Shown: positions 1 through 7,665 of the stretch, piece by piece
How positions within the stretch are numbered: the first letter of the stretch is position 1
Layout of the letters: each line of letters opens with the position of its first letter
NCBI GenBank assembly: GCA_009702305.1
Contig: WLIH01000110.1
Coordinates: 1-7,665, forward strand
Source of the DNA: Actinomycetota bacterium
GTDB lineage: Bacteria; Actinomycetota; Actinomycetes; Propionibacteriales; Nocardioidaceae
Direction of reading: 5' to 3'
DNA length: 7,665 bases
Notes under the pieces: generated by a model
The model's database searches: none
What the model saw: only the letters and a program-made list of their open reading frames with translations
Told to the model about the DNA's origin: nothing
Made by a program: the position numbers and the translations under genes

Positions 1-20
1 AAATCAACACATTCACAGAT
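1..20. promoter_or_regulatory. Candidate operator upstream of the fru operon
   Basis: The first 20 bases are A/T-rich compared with the rest of the window. They carry two CACA words six bases apart (8-11 and 14-17), which read TGTGAATGTG on the other strand, followed by TTGATTT. DeoR-family repressors often bind short T/G- and A/T-rich repeats just upstream of their own operon, so this is a plausible autoregulatory site. The window begins inside the region, so neither a full operator nor the -35/-10 boxes can be defined. This is inference from position and composition only. Confidence 0.22.
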
Positions 21-26
21 CCGTTC

Positions 27-32
27 GAGAGG
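27..32 (+). promoter_or_regulatory. Ribosome binding site of the DeoR-type repressor
   Basis: The purine-rich hexamer GAGAGG lies five bases before the ATG at 38 and supports that codon as the start. The protein that follows begins with the usual DeoR-family N-terminus, so no further upstream start is needed. Confidence 0.6.
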
Positions 33-37
33 TCCCG

Positions 38-805
38 ATGTACGCCGAAGAACGTCAGCAGGCGATGGCCCAGCTGGTGGCCGAGCGCGGCCGCCTGTCC
101 GTGGTCGAGCTCGCCGAGACCTTCGACGTCACCACCGAGACCGTACGCCGCGACCTGTCGGCGCTCGAGCGGCTCGGGCTCGCCCGCCGGGTGCACGGCG
201 GCGCCGTGCCGGCCGGCTCGCTCGCCATGATCGAGTCCGGACTGCTGGAGCGCGACCAGGTGCTCCCCGACGAGAAGCAGCGCATCGCTCGCCGGGCGCT
301 CGACCTGCTGCCAGCCGCCGGCTCCACCGTCTTCATCGACGCCGGATCGACCACGGGTCACCTGATCGGCCTGCTGCCGCGCGACACCCGACTCGTGGTC
401 TTCACCCACGCCGTGCCGATCGCGGCACGACTCGCGTCGCATCCCCACGTCGAGTTGCACCTGCTGCCCGGACGGGTCCGGGTCACGACTCAGGCGGCCG
501 TCGGGGCCGACACCGTGGAAGCCCTGCAGCGGATCCGCGCCGACGTCGCCTTCGTCGGCGCCAACGGCATCTCAGCCGATCACGGCGCGAGCACCCCGGA
601 CCGCGACGAGGCAGCCACCAAGCGAGCGATGGTGCGCAGCGCGCACCGCGTCGTGGTGCTCGCCGATGCGACCAAGGTCGGCCAGGAGTCCGCGATCAGC
701 TTCGCCGACATCGGGGACGTCGACGTGCTCGTCACCGACGACCAGGTGCGTGAGCGCGACAGCGCCGCGCTCACCGCCGCCGGCGTCGAGGTGCTGGTCT
801 CATGA
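38..805 (+). CDS. fruR: DeoR-family transcriptional repressor of the fructose operon (FruR-like)
   Basis: A cytoplasmic DNA-binding regulator of 255 residues, the normal size for the DeoR/GlpR family. Residues 5-57 form the winged helix-turn-helix: L20-SVVELAETFDV is the first half, TTETVRRDL (32-40) contains the recognition helix, and RRVHGGA (50-56) is the typical end of the domain. Residues about 77-235 are the DeoR sugar-phosphate sensor domain, seen as DEKQRIARRAL (78-88), FIDAGSTT (99-106), FVGANGIS (172-179) and VLADATKVG (207-215). Family members release DNA when they bind a phosphorylated sugar. As the gene is first in a fructose PTS operon and overlaps fruK by four bases (ATGA), fructose 1-phosphate or fructose 1,6-bisphosphate is the likely signal, but the ligand is inferred. 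The fruR symbol follows context; DeoR-type FruR is unrelated to the LacI-type FruR/Cra of enterobacteria. Start: ATG with GAGAGG upstream. Confidence 0.9.
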   Translation: MYAEERQQAMAQLVAERGRLSVVELAETFDVTTETVRRDLSALERLGLARRVHGGAVPAGSLAMIESGLLERDQVLPDEKQRIARRALDLLPAAGSTVFIDAGSTTGHLIGLLPRDTRLVVFTHAVPIAARLASHPHVELHLLPGRVRVTTQAAVGADTVEALQRIRADVAFVGANGISADHGASTPDRDEAATKRAMVRSAHRVVVLADATKVGQESAISFADIGDVDVLVTDDQVRERDSAALTAAGVEVLVS

Positions 806-1761
806 TCGTCACGCTGACCCCCAACCCGAGCCAGGACCGCACGGTCGTGCTCGAGACCTCGCTCGTGCGCGGCGCCGTGCAACGCGTCGTCTCCGAGTCG
901 TCGCAGGCCGGCGGCAAGGGCGTCAACATCTCCCGCGCCTCCGTCTCGGCCGGCATCGCGTCCATCGCGGTGCTGCCCGCCCCCGACGACGACCCGTTCG
1001 TGCACGAGCTGCTCGCCGCCGGGATCGACTGCCGACCGGTCCCCCACCGCGCCAGTCCCCGGGTCAACATCGCGATCACCGAACCCGACGGCACCACGAC
1101 CAAGCTCAACTCGCCCGGCGTGCCCGTCACCGCGGCGACGCTCGACGACCTGGCCCAGGCGCTGCGTCGGCGCGCGGAGACCGCGGACTGGATCGTCCTC
1201 GCTGGCTCCCTGCCGCCGGGGGCGCCCACCGACTGGTACGCCACGCTGGTCGCCGACCTGGCGGGCGGCGCGGCCCGGATCGCGGTCGACACCAGCGACG
1301 AGCCGCTGCGCGCCCTGGTGGCACATCTGCCCCAGGCGGCCCCGCACCTGATGAAGCCCAACGGCGCCGAGCTCGCGTCGTTCACCGGTGGCGACGGCGA
1401 CGAGCTGGAGTCCGACCCCGTCGCTGCGGCCCGGGCCGCTCGCACCCTGGTGGACGCCGGCGTCGAGACCGTGCTCGCGACCCTGGGCGGGCACGGCGCC
1501 GTGCTGGTCACCCGCGACGGCGCCTGGCACGCCACGCCGCCGCCCACCACCGTCGTCAGCACCGTGGGTGCCGGCGACTCCAGCCTCTTCGGCTACCTGC
1601 TCGGTGACCTGCGCCAGCTCGCACCGGCTCCTCGACTCGCACTCGCCGTGGCTTACGGAAGTGCGGCTGCCGGGCTCCCCGGCACCACCATCCCGCTGCC
1701 GGCCCAGGTCCACCCGGACCTGGTCACCGTCCGCGAACTGCTCGACACCCAGGGAGGGTGA
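802..1761 (+). CDS. fruK: 1-phosphofructokinase
   Basis: Cytoplasmic PfkB/ribokinase-family sugar kinase of 319 residues, slightly longer than the roughly 300-310 usual for FruK. It phosphorylates fructose 1-phosphate, made by the PTS permease, to fructose 1,6-bisphosphate with ATP, feeding glycolysis. The N-terminus MIVTLTPNPSQDRTV is typical of this subgroup. The substrate-site glycines are in QAGGKGVNISRA (35-46), the middle motif is LAGSLPPG (133-140), MKPNGAEL (184-191) follows, and the ATP/anion-hole signature VGAGDSSLFGYLLG (255-268) carries the catalytic base Asp259. The ATG at 802 overlaps the repressor's TGA as ATGA, so translation is probably coupled; only a weak GAGG (788-791) precedes it. 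The adjacent fructose permease distinguishes it from tagatose-6-phosphate kinase or 6-phosphofructokinase-2, which share the fold. Confidence 0.95.
   Translation: MIVTLTPNPSQDRTVVLETSLVRGAVQRVVSESSQAGGKGVNISRASVSAGIASIAVLPAPDDDPFVHELLAAGIDCRPVPHRASPRVNIAITEPDGTTTKLNSPGVPVTAATLDDLAQALRRRAETADWIVLAGSLPPGAPTDWYATLVADLAGGAARIAVDTSDEPLRALVAHLPQAAPHLMKPNGAELASFTGGDGDELESDPVAAARAARTLVDAGVETVLATLGGHGAVLVTRDGAWHATPPPTTVVSTVGAGDSSLFGYLLGDLRQLAPAPRLALAVAYGSAAAGLPGTTIPLPAQVHPDLVTVRELLDTQGG
1751..1758 (+). promoter_or_regulatory. Ribosome binding site that fixes the fruA start
   Basis: AGGGAGGG inside the last codons of fruK lies four bases before GTG 1763. It is the strongest Shine-Dalgarno-like run near the junction. 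It supports starting fruA at this GTG, although the reading frame stays open far upstream into fruK. Confidence 0.7.
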
Positions 1762-1762
1762 A

Positions 1763-3784
<2,022 letters not shown>

Positions 3785-3800
3785 GCGTCCACCACCCACG

Positions 3801-3805
3801 AGGAG
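3801..3805 (+). promoter_or_regulatory. Ribosome binding site of ptsH
   Basis: AGGAG, a near-consensus Shine-Dalgarno, lies five bases before ATG 3811 in the 26-base gap after fruA. It is better matched than the weak site before fruK, in keeping with HPr usually being made in excess over the permease. Confidence 0.65.
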
Positions 3806-3810
3806 CAGCC

Positions 3811-4068
3811 ATGCCCAGCACCACCGTCACCGTCGGCTCGGCCGTCGGCCTGCACGCCCGACCGGCCGCGATCATCTCCGAGGCCGCCGGCGACCTGGAC
3901 TCCGAGGTCTACCTCGCCGTCGCCGGCGACGAGCCGGTCGAGGCCAGCTCCGCGCTGCTGATCATGACCCTCGGCGCCGGCAACGGCGACCAGGTCGAGG
4001 TCTCCGGCGACAGCCAGGCCGACGTCGACCTGATCGCCGCGCTGGTCGCCAAGGACCTCGACGCGTAG
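3811..4068 (+). CDS. ptsH: Phosphocarrier protein HPr
   Basis: Small cytoplasmic phosphocarrier of 85 residues, the normal HPr length. It takes phosphate from enzyme I and passes it to PTS EIIA domains. The active-site motif GLHARPA (13-19) holds the phosphorylated His15 and conserved Arg17. The regulatory-serine region reads EASSALLIMTLGAGNGD (44-60), where Ser46 or Ser47 lines up with the HPr-kinase serine of Firmicutes. Whether it is ever phosphorylated here is unknown, and most actinobacteria are thought not to use this control. The gene lies 26 bases after fruA and is last in the operon. No enzyme I gene (ptsI) is visible in the window. A dedicated HPr inside the fructose operon suggests that fructose is a main, perhaps the only, PTS sugar of this organism; this is inference. 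Confidence 0.95.
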   Translation: MPSTTVTVGSAVGLHARPAAIISEAAGDLDSEVYLAVAGDEPVEASSALLIMTLGAGNGDQVEVSGDSQADVDLIAALVAKDLDA

Positions 4069-4104
4069 GGAGGCCGCCAGCGCCACGCACGAGCCCGCGC
4101 GGAG

Positions 4105-4132
4105 GCGACCGCGGGTGGCGGCCGGCGGTCGC
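4105..4132 (+). terminator. Candidate hairpin behind ptsH
   Basis: GCGACCGC (4105-4112) and GCGGTCGC (4125-4132) are perfect inverted repeats: an 8-bp G/C stem with a 12-base loop, starting 36 bases after the ptsH stop. No T-run follows, as is common for actinobacterial stops. In DNA this G/C-rich such stems occur by chance, so this is a weak candidate for the first stop of the fru operon, with the palindrome at 4187-4218 as the main one. Confidence 0.35.
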
Positions 4133-4186
4133 GACACACCAGAGTCGTCCGGCCCGGCGTGTCGCAGCCCTGCTGTGTCGTGTCGC

Positions 4187-4218
4187 GTCGGGATACCCGG
4201 TCGACCGGGTATCCCGAC
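4187..4218. terminator. 32-bp perfect palindrome, likely bidirectional terminator between convergent operons
   Basis: The arm GTCGGGATACCCGG (4187-4200) is followed by TCGA and then its exact reverse complement (4205-4218). In RNA of either strand this gives a 14-bp stem with a 4-base loop. A further 5-bp pairing, GTCGC (4182-4186) with GCGAC (4222-4226), extends the base across a 3-base bulge. It lies 118 bases past the ptsH stop and 16 bases past the stop of the minus-strand membrane protein gene, exactly where two operons collide. There is no T-tract on either side, which is usual for high-GC actinobacterial hairpin stops. Because it is palindromic in DNA it could instead, or also, be a protein-binding site. 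Confidence 0.7.
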
Positions 4219-4234
4219 ACCGCGACCAGACCGC

Positions 4235-5269
4235 TCAGTCGGAGGCGGAGAGCCGACGGCGCAGCTCCCGGTAGACCACGCGAGCCCCCACGGCGCGCTG
4301 GAGCTCCTTCATGATGACGGTGAAGAACTCGCGGCGGTACGTGTCGTCGGTGATGGCCGTGACCGTGAAGTAGAGCCCCGAGAAGCCGGCGAGGAACGTC
4401 GCCACCCGGATCAGCTGGACGCTGACCAGGTGCGGTCCGGGTGGGTACGTCGGCGCATCGCCAATCCAGCTCTCCACCACGGCAGGGTCGATGGCGACGG
4501 CGCCGAAGACGATGAAGAAGCCGAAGACGGCGACGGCCAGCAGCACGACCTGCACGACCTGGGCCACGACGAGGACGATCAGCAGGTTGACCATCTGCAA
4601 GCCGCCGACCTGCGCCTCCTCCGGTAGGTCGACGTCGCCGTCGGCGACCAGCTCGCGCGCGGCGGCCTCCAGGGGCGTGCCCTCGGCAGCGGCGAGCAGG
4701 TCGTCGGTGTGGATCTGGTCGTCGAACTCGTCGAGCTCCTGGGCCAGGCGCGGCACCAGGAAGCCGATCGCGGCCGCAGCGAAGAAGAGGATCGCGCTCC
4801 ACAGCACGCCGCCGTGCAGCGCCGAGGCCACCTGCCAGACCTCGGTGTTGATGAAGAGGAAGGTGATGAACAGCAGCAGCATCGGCAGCGCGCGGGTGGC
4901 CAGCGGGAGCAGCAGCCCGAGGCTGCCGAAGGCCCGGCGCAGTGCCCAGCCCGCGATGACCGAGGCCTGCAGCGCGCGCAGGGCATAGGTGCCGAGCCAG
5001 AGCACCAGGACGCTCGCGCCGACGGCGAAGCCCGTCGACGGCGAGGTGACCAGGCCGGTGCCGGTGCCGACGAGCGCTCCGAGGAGCGTGCCGACGCCCA
5101 GCACGCTGACCACGCGCGCCCGGCTGAGCTTGGCCTCGACGTCGGCTCGGACGTCGTCGACGAAGTACGGCAGGCCGTGGTGCAGGAACCACGCCTCGGC
5201 GGCCAGCACCGGGTCGACGGGCTGCCCCGCTCCCCCGCGTCGGCGCCGGTCAGGCACCCACTCAGGCAC
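4235..5269 (-). CDS. Uncharacterised multi-pass membrane protein
   Basis: I do not recognise a named family. The 344-residue product has a cytoplasmic-looking N-terminus (1-50) rich in Arg and acidic residues, then about six hydrophobic segments near 52-73, 80-100, 117-140, 152-173, 226-260 (long, perhaps two) and 284-305. A soluble acidic loop, about 174-222, sits in the middle (LAQELDEFDDQIHTDDLL), and a basic C-terminal helix (about 311-341) follows. No signal peptide, catalytic motif or transporter signature is evident. The GTG start at 5269 overlaps the ribF stop by eight bases and has GGAG seven bases upstream, so translation is probably coupled to ribF. It is last in the rbfA-truB-ribF operon. 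That position suggests co-expression but does not reveal a function; a role with flavins is unsupported. A second in-frame GTG at 5257 would shorten it by four residues. Confidence 0.8.
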   Translation of the reverse strand: MPEWVPDRRRRGGAGQPVDPVLAAEAWFLHHGLPYFVDDVRADVEAKLSRARVVSVLGVGTLLGALVGTGTGLVTSPSTGFAVGASVLVLWLGTYALRALQASVIAGWALRRAFGSLGLLLPLATRALPMLLLFITFLFINTEVWQVASALHGGVLWSAILFFAAAAIGFLVPRLAQELDEFDDQIHTDDLLAAAEGTPLEAAARELVADGDVDLPEEAQVGGLQMVNLLIVLVVAQVVQVVLLAVAVFGFFIVFGAVAIDPAVVESWIGDAPTYPPGPHLVSVQLIRVATFLAGFSGLYFTVTAITDDTYRREFFTVIMKELQRAVGARVVYRELRRRLSASD

Positions 5270-6197
5270 GCAGGAGCTCCCGCGCGCGGTCGACGTCGGC
5301 GTCCATCTGCACGATCAGCTGCTCGACCGACTCGAAGGCCACCATGCCGCGCAGCCGCTCGACGAACGACACCTCGACCTCGACGCCGTAGAGCTCCAGG
5401 TCGGTGCGATCGAGCACATAGCTCTCGATGCGGCGGTAGCGCTCGCCGTCGAACGTCGGGTTGGTCCCGACGCTGATCGCGGCGGGGAGGACCTCGCCGC
5501 TGTCGAGGCGGCGCAGCCATCCGGCGTACACGCCGTCGGCCGGAGCCGCGGTCAGCCCGTCGGTCGGCACGTTGGCGGTCGGGAAGCCGAGCTCGCGCCC
5601 GCGCTGGTCGCCCTGCACGACGACCCCGCGCACGGCGTACGGACGACCCAGCGCCTCGGCGGCGCCGGCGACGTCGCCGGTGGCCAGGCAGGTGCGGACG
5701 TAGGTCGACGACCAGACCATCGGCCCACCGTCGAGCGGGATGCCCTCGGCGGTGAAGTCGTGCTCGACGCCGTAGTCCTCGAGCATGGCGACGTCGCCCG
5801 CCGCCCGGCTGCCGAAGCGGAAGTTGGCACCGACGACCACGGCGCCGGCGTGGAGCGTGTCGACCAGCACCTGCCGGCAGAACTCCGCCGGCGACCACTC
5901 GGCGATCGTCCGGTCGAAGGGCACGGCGAGCACGGCGTCGGCGCCCGCGTGGCCGAGCAGCTCGGCACGCGCCTCGATCGAGGTCAGCGTGGTCGGGGCG
6001 TGCTCGGGGCGCAGCACGGCCATCGGGTGCGGGTCGAAGGTGACGGCGACCAGGGTCAGGCCACGCTGGTCGGCGATCTCCCGGGCCCGGGCCAGGACCT
6101 GACGGTGACCGAGGTGGACGCCGTCGAAGTTGCCGATCACGACGGCCGTGCGCCCGAGATCCGCGGGCACGTCGTCGAGGGAACGCCAGATCTGCAC
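5262..6197 (-). CDS. ribF: Bifunctional riboflavin kinase / FAD synthetase
   Basis: Cytoplasmic enzyme of 311 residues, the usual RibF length, converting riboflavin to FMN and FMN to FAD with ATP. The N-terminal FMN adenylyltransferase domain (about 15-175) shows the nucleotidyltransferase signature IGNFDGVHLGH (21-31), then TFDPHP (53-58), VGANFRFG (122-129) and SSTYVR (163-168). The C-terminal riboflavin kinase domain (about 183-310) shows GRELGFPTANV (200-210) with the Mg/ATP-binding Thr207 and Asn209, DGVYAGW (221-227), SVGTNPTFDG (242-251), and IESYVLD (257-263) with probable catalytic Glu258. The start chosen is GTG 6197 (MQIWRSLDDVP, the usual beginning of actinobacterial RibF) with TAGGG upstream. 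An in-frame GTG at 6215 overlaps the truB stop as GTGA and would add six residues. The frame stays open to 7469, but that stretch is antisense-frame shadow over truB and rbfA, not a fusion. Confidence 0.95.
   Translation of the reverse strand: MQIWRSLDDVPADLGRTAVVIGNFDGVHLGHRQVLARAREIADQRGLTLVAVTFDPHPMAVLRPEHAPTTLTSIEARAELLGHAGADAVLAVPFDRTIAEWSPAEFCRQVLVDTLHAGAVVVGANFRFGSRAAGDVAMLEDYGVEHDFTAEGIPLDGGPMVWSSTYVRTCLATGDVAGAAEALGRPYAVRGVVVQGDQRGRELGFPTANVPTDGLTAAPADGVYAGWLRRLDSGEVLPAAISVGTNPTFDGERYRRIESYVLDRTDLELYGVEVEVSFVERLRGMVAFESVEQLIVQMDADVDRARELLRA
5277..5280 (-). promoter_or_regulatory. Ribosome binding site of the membrane protein gene inside ribF
   Basis: On the minus strand GGAG (5280 down to 5277) lies seven bases before GTG 5269, inside the last codons of ribF. 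It favours this GTG over the in-frame GTG four codons later. Confidence 0.55.
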
Positions 6198-6211
6198 GGC
6201 TGAAACCCTAC

Positions 6212-7084
6212 TCACACGAAGACCGCGACGGCGCGGGCGACACCGTCGCGGGGCTCGTAGAGCGCCAGGAAGTCGCCGCTCGGGTCGAAGACGGCGCTCA
6301 GCGTCTCGATGCCCACGTCGAGCGGCCGACCGACCCTGACGTCGGCGGCGCGCTCGGCGTCGAGCTCGACCGCGGGGAACGCCGCTCGCGCAGCGATGGC
6401 GATGGGGAGCAGGGCGAACTCGTCGCCCAGCTGGTCGAGGGTGCGCGCGACGTCGAGGCCGTAGGGACCGACCGCCGTACGCCGCAGCGCGGTGAGGTGC
6501 CCGCCGACCCCGAGCCGGGCGCCGGCGTCGCGGGCGATCGCCCGGACGTAGGTGCCGCTCGAGCAGCGCAGCACGATGTCGACGTCGACCGTCTCCGGGG
6601 CGTCGGGTGCGCGCCGCACCTCGATCACCTCGAGCTCGTGCACCGTCACCGGTCGCGCGGCGAGCACGACCTCCTCGCCGTCGCGCACCCGCTGATAGGC
6701 GCGCTTGCCGTCGACCTTGATCGCGGAGACGGCCGTCGGGACCTGCTCGATGTCGCCCACGAACTCCGCGAGCGCCGAGCGCACGGTCGCCTCGTCGAGA
6801 TGGGCTGCGGAGACCGTCGCGCTCACCTCGCCCTCGGCGTCGTCGGTGGTCGTCGTGACACCGAGGCGCACCGTGGCGGCGTACCCCTTCTCGGTGAGCA
6901 TCAGGTGCCCGAGCAGTCGGGTCGCCCGGTTGACGCCGAGCACGAGCACGCCGGTCGCCATCGGGTCGAGGGTGCCGGCATGGCCGACCTTGCGGGTGCC
7001 GGCCAGGCGCCGCACCCGGGACACGACGTCGTGGGAGGTGATGCCGGCCGGCTTGTCGACGACGACCAGGCCGGAGTCGATCAC
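6212..7084 (-). CDS. truB: tRNA pseudouridine(55) synthase
   Basis: Cytoplasmic RNA-modifying enzyme that isomerises uridine 55 in the T-loop of tRNAs to pseudouridine; 290 residues. The TruB catalytic domain (about 4-180) starts [17 protein letters not shown] (5-21) and holds [17 protein letters not shown] (34-50) with the catalytic Asp40. [10 protein letters not shown] (66-75) has the conserved Tyr68, [18 protein letters not shown] (120-137) follows, and [13 protein letters not shown] (174-186) has the conserved Arg181. [15 protein letters not shown] (194-208) closes the core. The last 65 or so residues (about 225-290) form the short PUA-like RNA-binding tail of the actinobacterial type. 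The GTG start at 7084 overlaps the rbfA TGA as GTGA, so the two are probably translationally coupled, and ribF follows after 14 bases. The order rbfA-truB-ribF is conserved widely in bacteria. Confidence 0.96.
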   Translation of the reverse strand: MIDSGLVVVDKPAGITSHDVVSRVRRLAGTRKVGHAGTLDPMATGVLVLGVNRATRLLGHLMLTEKGYAATVRLGVTTTTDDAEGEVSATVSAAHLDEATVRSALAEFVGDIEQVPTAVSAIKVDGKRAYQRVRDGEEVVLAARPVTVHELEVIEVRRAPDAPETVDVDIVLRCSSGTYVRAIARDAGARLGVGGHLTALRRTAVGPYGLDVARTLDQLGDEFALLPIAIAARAAFPAVELDAERAADVRVGRPLDVGIETLSAVFDPSGDFLALYEPRDGVARAVAVFV

Positions 7085-7593
7085 GCCTCGGTCGCCCCCG
7101 GCTCGGCATCGGCCCCGGTGTCGGTGCCGGTGTCGCTGTCGCTGTCGCTGTCGGCCCCACCGTCCTCAGGGTCGCCGATCTCGCGGGGCTTCTTGTACGG
7201 GTCCGGCTCGCCGGCGTACGCCGACCCACGCTGGGCCGCGACCTCGTCGTCGAGCGCCTTGGCACGGGCGAGCACCTCGTCGAGCGCGCGGGCCGTCTCG
7301 GGCAGCGCGTCGTGCACGAAGGTGAGCGTCGGCGCGGTGCGCATCTGCAGCTGCTTGGCGACCTCGGAGCGCAGCACGCCCCGCGCGGACTCCAGCGCGG
7401 CGGCGGTGGCCACCATCTCCTCCTCACCGCCCAGGACGGTGTAGAAGACGGTCGCCTGCTGGTTGTCACCGGTCACCCGGACGTCGGTGACGGTCACGAA
7501 CCCGAGCCGCGGGTCCTTGATCCGCCGCTCGAGCATCTCGGCGACGATCACCTGGATCCGGTCGGCGATCTTGCGAACCCGTGGGTTGGCCAT
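7081..7593 (-). CDS. rbfA: 30S ribosome-binding factor A
   Basis: Cytoplasmic factor with a KH-like fold that binds the 30S subunit and helps 16S rRNA 5'-end maturation, important for growth in the cold. The 170-residue product begins [21 protein letters not shown]. The family signature [19 protein letters not shown] is at 25-43, and [22 protein letters not shown] (74-95) is the second conserved block. The globular domain ends near 115. After it come [18 protein letters not shown] (125-142) and an acidic low-complexity tail (about 143-170) built from Asp-Ser, Asp-Thr and Gly-Thr pairs, making the protein longer than the 120-150 residues common in the family. ATG 7593 is preceded by purine-rich GAGAGTAGAGAC rather than a clear Shine-Dalgarno. 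It is the first minus-strand gene in the window; infB and nusA would be expected just beyond the right edge. Confidence 0.96.
   Translation of the reverse strand: MANPRVRKIADRIQVIVAEMLERRIKDPRLGFVTVTDVRVTGDNQQATVFYTVLGGEEEMVATAAALESARGVLRSEVAKQLQMRTAPTLTFVHDALPETARALDEVLARAKALDDEVAAQRGSAYAGEPDPYKKPREIGDPEDGGADSDSDSDTGTDTGADAEPGATEA
7117..7152 (-). repeat. Six tandem hexamers encoding the RbfA acidic tail
   Basis: Six in-frame 6-base units (plus strand GGTGTC, GGTGCC, GGTGTC, then three GCTGTC) run without interruption. On the minus strand they encode [12 protein letters not shown] (residues 149-160) of RbfA. The unit length is a multiple of three, so gain or loss of units would change the tail without breaking the frame. 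This is a typical slippage-prone microsatellite in a disordered tail. Confidence 0.8.
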
Positions 7594-7613
7594 GTCTCTA
7601 CTCTCGTCTCTGC

Positions 7614-7665
7614 GCCGAGCCGGCGCCAGTTTCCCTGCCGAACGGGCTGAGTCGGCGCTAGTTTC
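7614..7665. repeat. Two 20-bp near-identical direct repeats, 32-bp period, upstream of rbfA
   Basis: Bases 7614-7633 and 7646-7665 match at 17 of 20 positions; all three differences are C/T transitions (positions 3, 7 and 14 of the unit). The units are separated by 12 bases. On the minus strand each begins GAAACT, followed by GCGCCG and CTC. The first copy also forms a tight hairpin, GCGCCG (7612-7617) with CGGCGC (7621-7626). The second copy ends at the last base of the window, so the repeat may continue. It could be a repeated intergenic element, an operator pair, or a relic of local duplication. Confidence 0.6.

Noticed and set aside
1388..1762. N-terminal extension of the fruA reading frame by 125 codons
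   Set aside because: It lies wholly within fruK in another frame, reads as Arg/Pro/Ser-rich low-complexity protein with no EIIA homology, and the GTG at 1763 has a strong ribosome binding site and gives the normal EIIA start.
4131..4165. Inverted repeat GCGACAC/GTGTCGC with a 21-base loop
   Set aside because: Only 7 bp with a long loop, overlapping a better hairpin; the nearby GTGTCG words make such chance pairings likely.
4115..4627. 170-codon plus-strand open frame beginning in the convergent gap
   Set aside because: It runs through the palindrome and then antisense to the membrane protein gene. The product is an Asp/Glu/His/Gln-rich shadow sequence with no recognised domain.
4989..6203. 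404-codon plus-strand open frame opposite ribF and the membrane protein gene
   Set aside because: Low-complexity shadow; ribF on the other strand carries every catalytic motif, and no ribosome binding site or homology supports the plus-strand frame.
6198..7469. Apparent fusion of a long N-terminal domain to RibF
   Set aside because: The extra 424 codons overlap truB and rbfA in a different frame and are Arg/Pro-rich without motifs. RibF is complete at 311 residues without them.
7614..7665. Edge repeats as the start of a CRISPR array
   Set aside because: The spacer is only 12 bases, the two units differ at three positions, and no cas genes are in view.

Overview
The window is dense, high-GC, uninterrupted bacterial coding DNA with GTG starts, 4-base gene overlaps and almost no intergenic space. 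Codon use, the ribF/truB/rbfA protein sequences and the fru gene order point to an actinobacterium. A Propionibacteriales/Nocardioides-like host is my guess from the look of the proteins, not something I can prove. Eight protein genes cover nearly everything. I see no RNA genes, insertion sequences, CRISPR arrays or phage genes.

Left half (about 38-4068, plus strand): a fructose phosphotransferase (PTS) operon. It holds a DeoR-type sugar-phosphate-responsive repressor (fruR-like), 1-phosphofructokinase (fruK), a fused fructose permease EIIABC (fruA) and a stand-alone HPr (ptsH). fruR and fruK overlap as ATGA, fruA starts one base after the fruK stop, and ptsH follows after 26 bases. Phosphate passes from enzyme I (not in the window) to HPr His15, then EIIA His66 and EIIB Cys181, and on to fructose as EIIC imports it. 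FruK then makes fructose 1,6-bisphosphate from fructose 1-phosphate. The repressor probably senses one of these sugar phosphates.

Right half (about 4235-7593, minus strand): the end of the conserved nusA-infB-rbfA-truB-ribF type cluster. In transcription order it holds the ribosome maturation factor rbfA, tRNA pseudouridine-55 synthase truB, the bifunctional riboflavin kinase/FAD synthetase ribF, and an uncharacterised multi-pass membrane protein overlapping the ribF stop. nusA and infB would lie beyond the right edge.

The two operons converge on a gap of about 166 bases (4069-4234). It contains a perfect 32-bp palindrome and a weaker hairpin, read here as a bidirectional transcription stop. 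A pair of 20-bp near-identical direct repeats lies upstream of rbfA at the right edge and runs to the last base of the window. The gene content is ordinary; the unexplained parts are the palindrome, the edge repeats and the unknown membrane protein.
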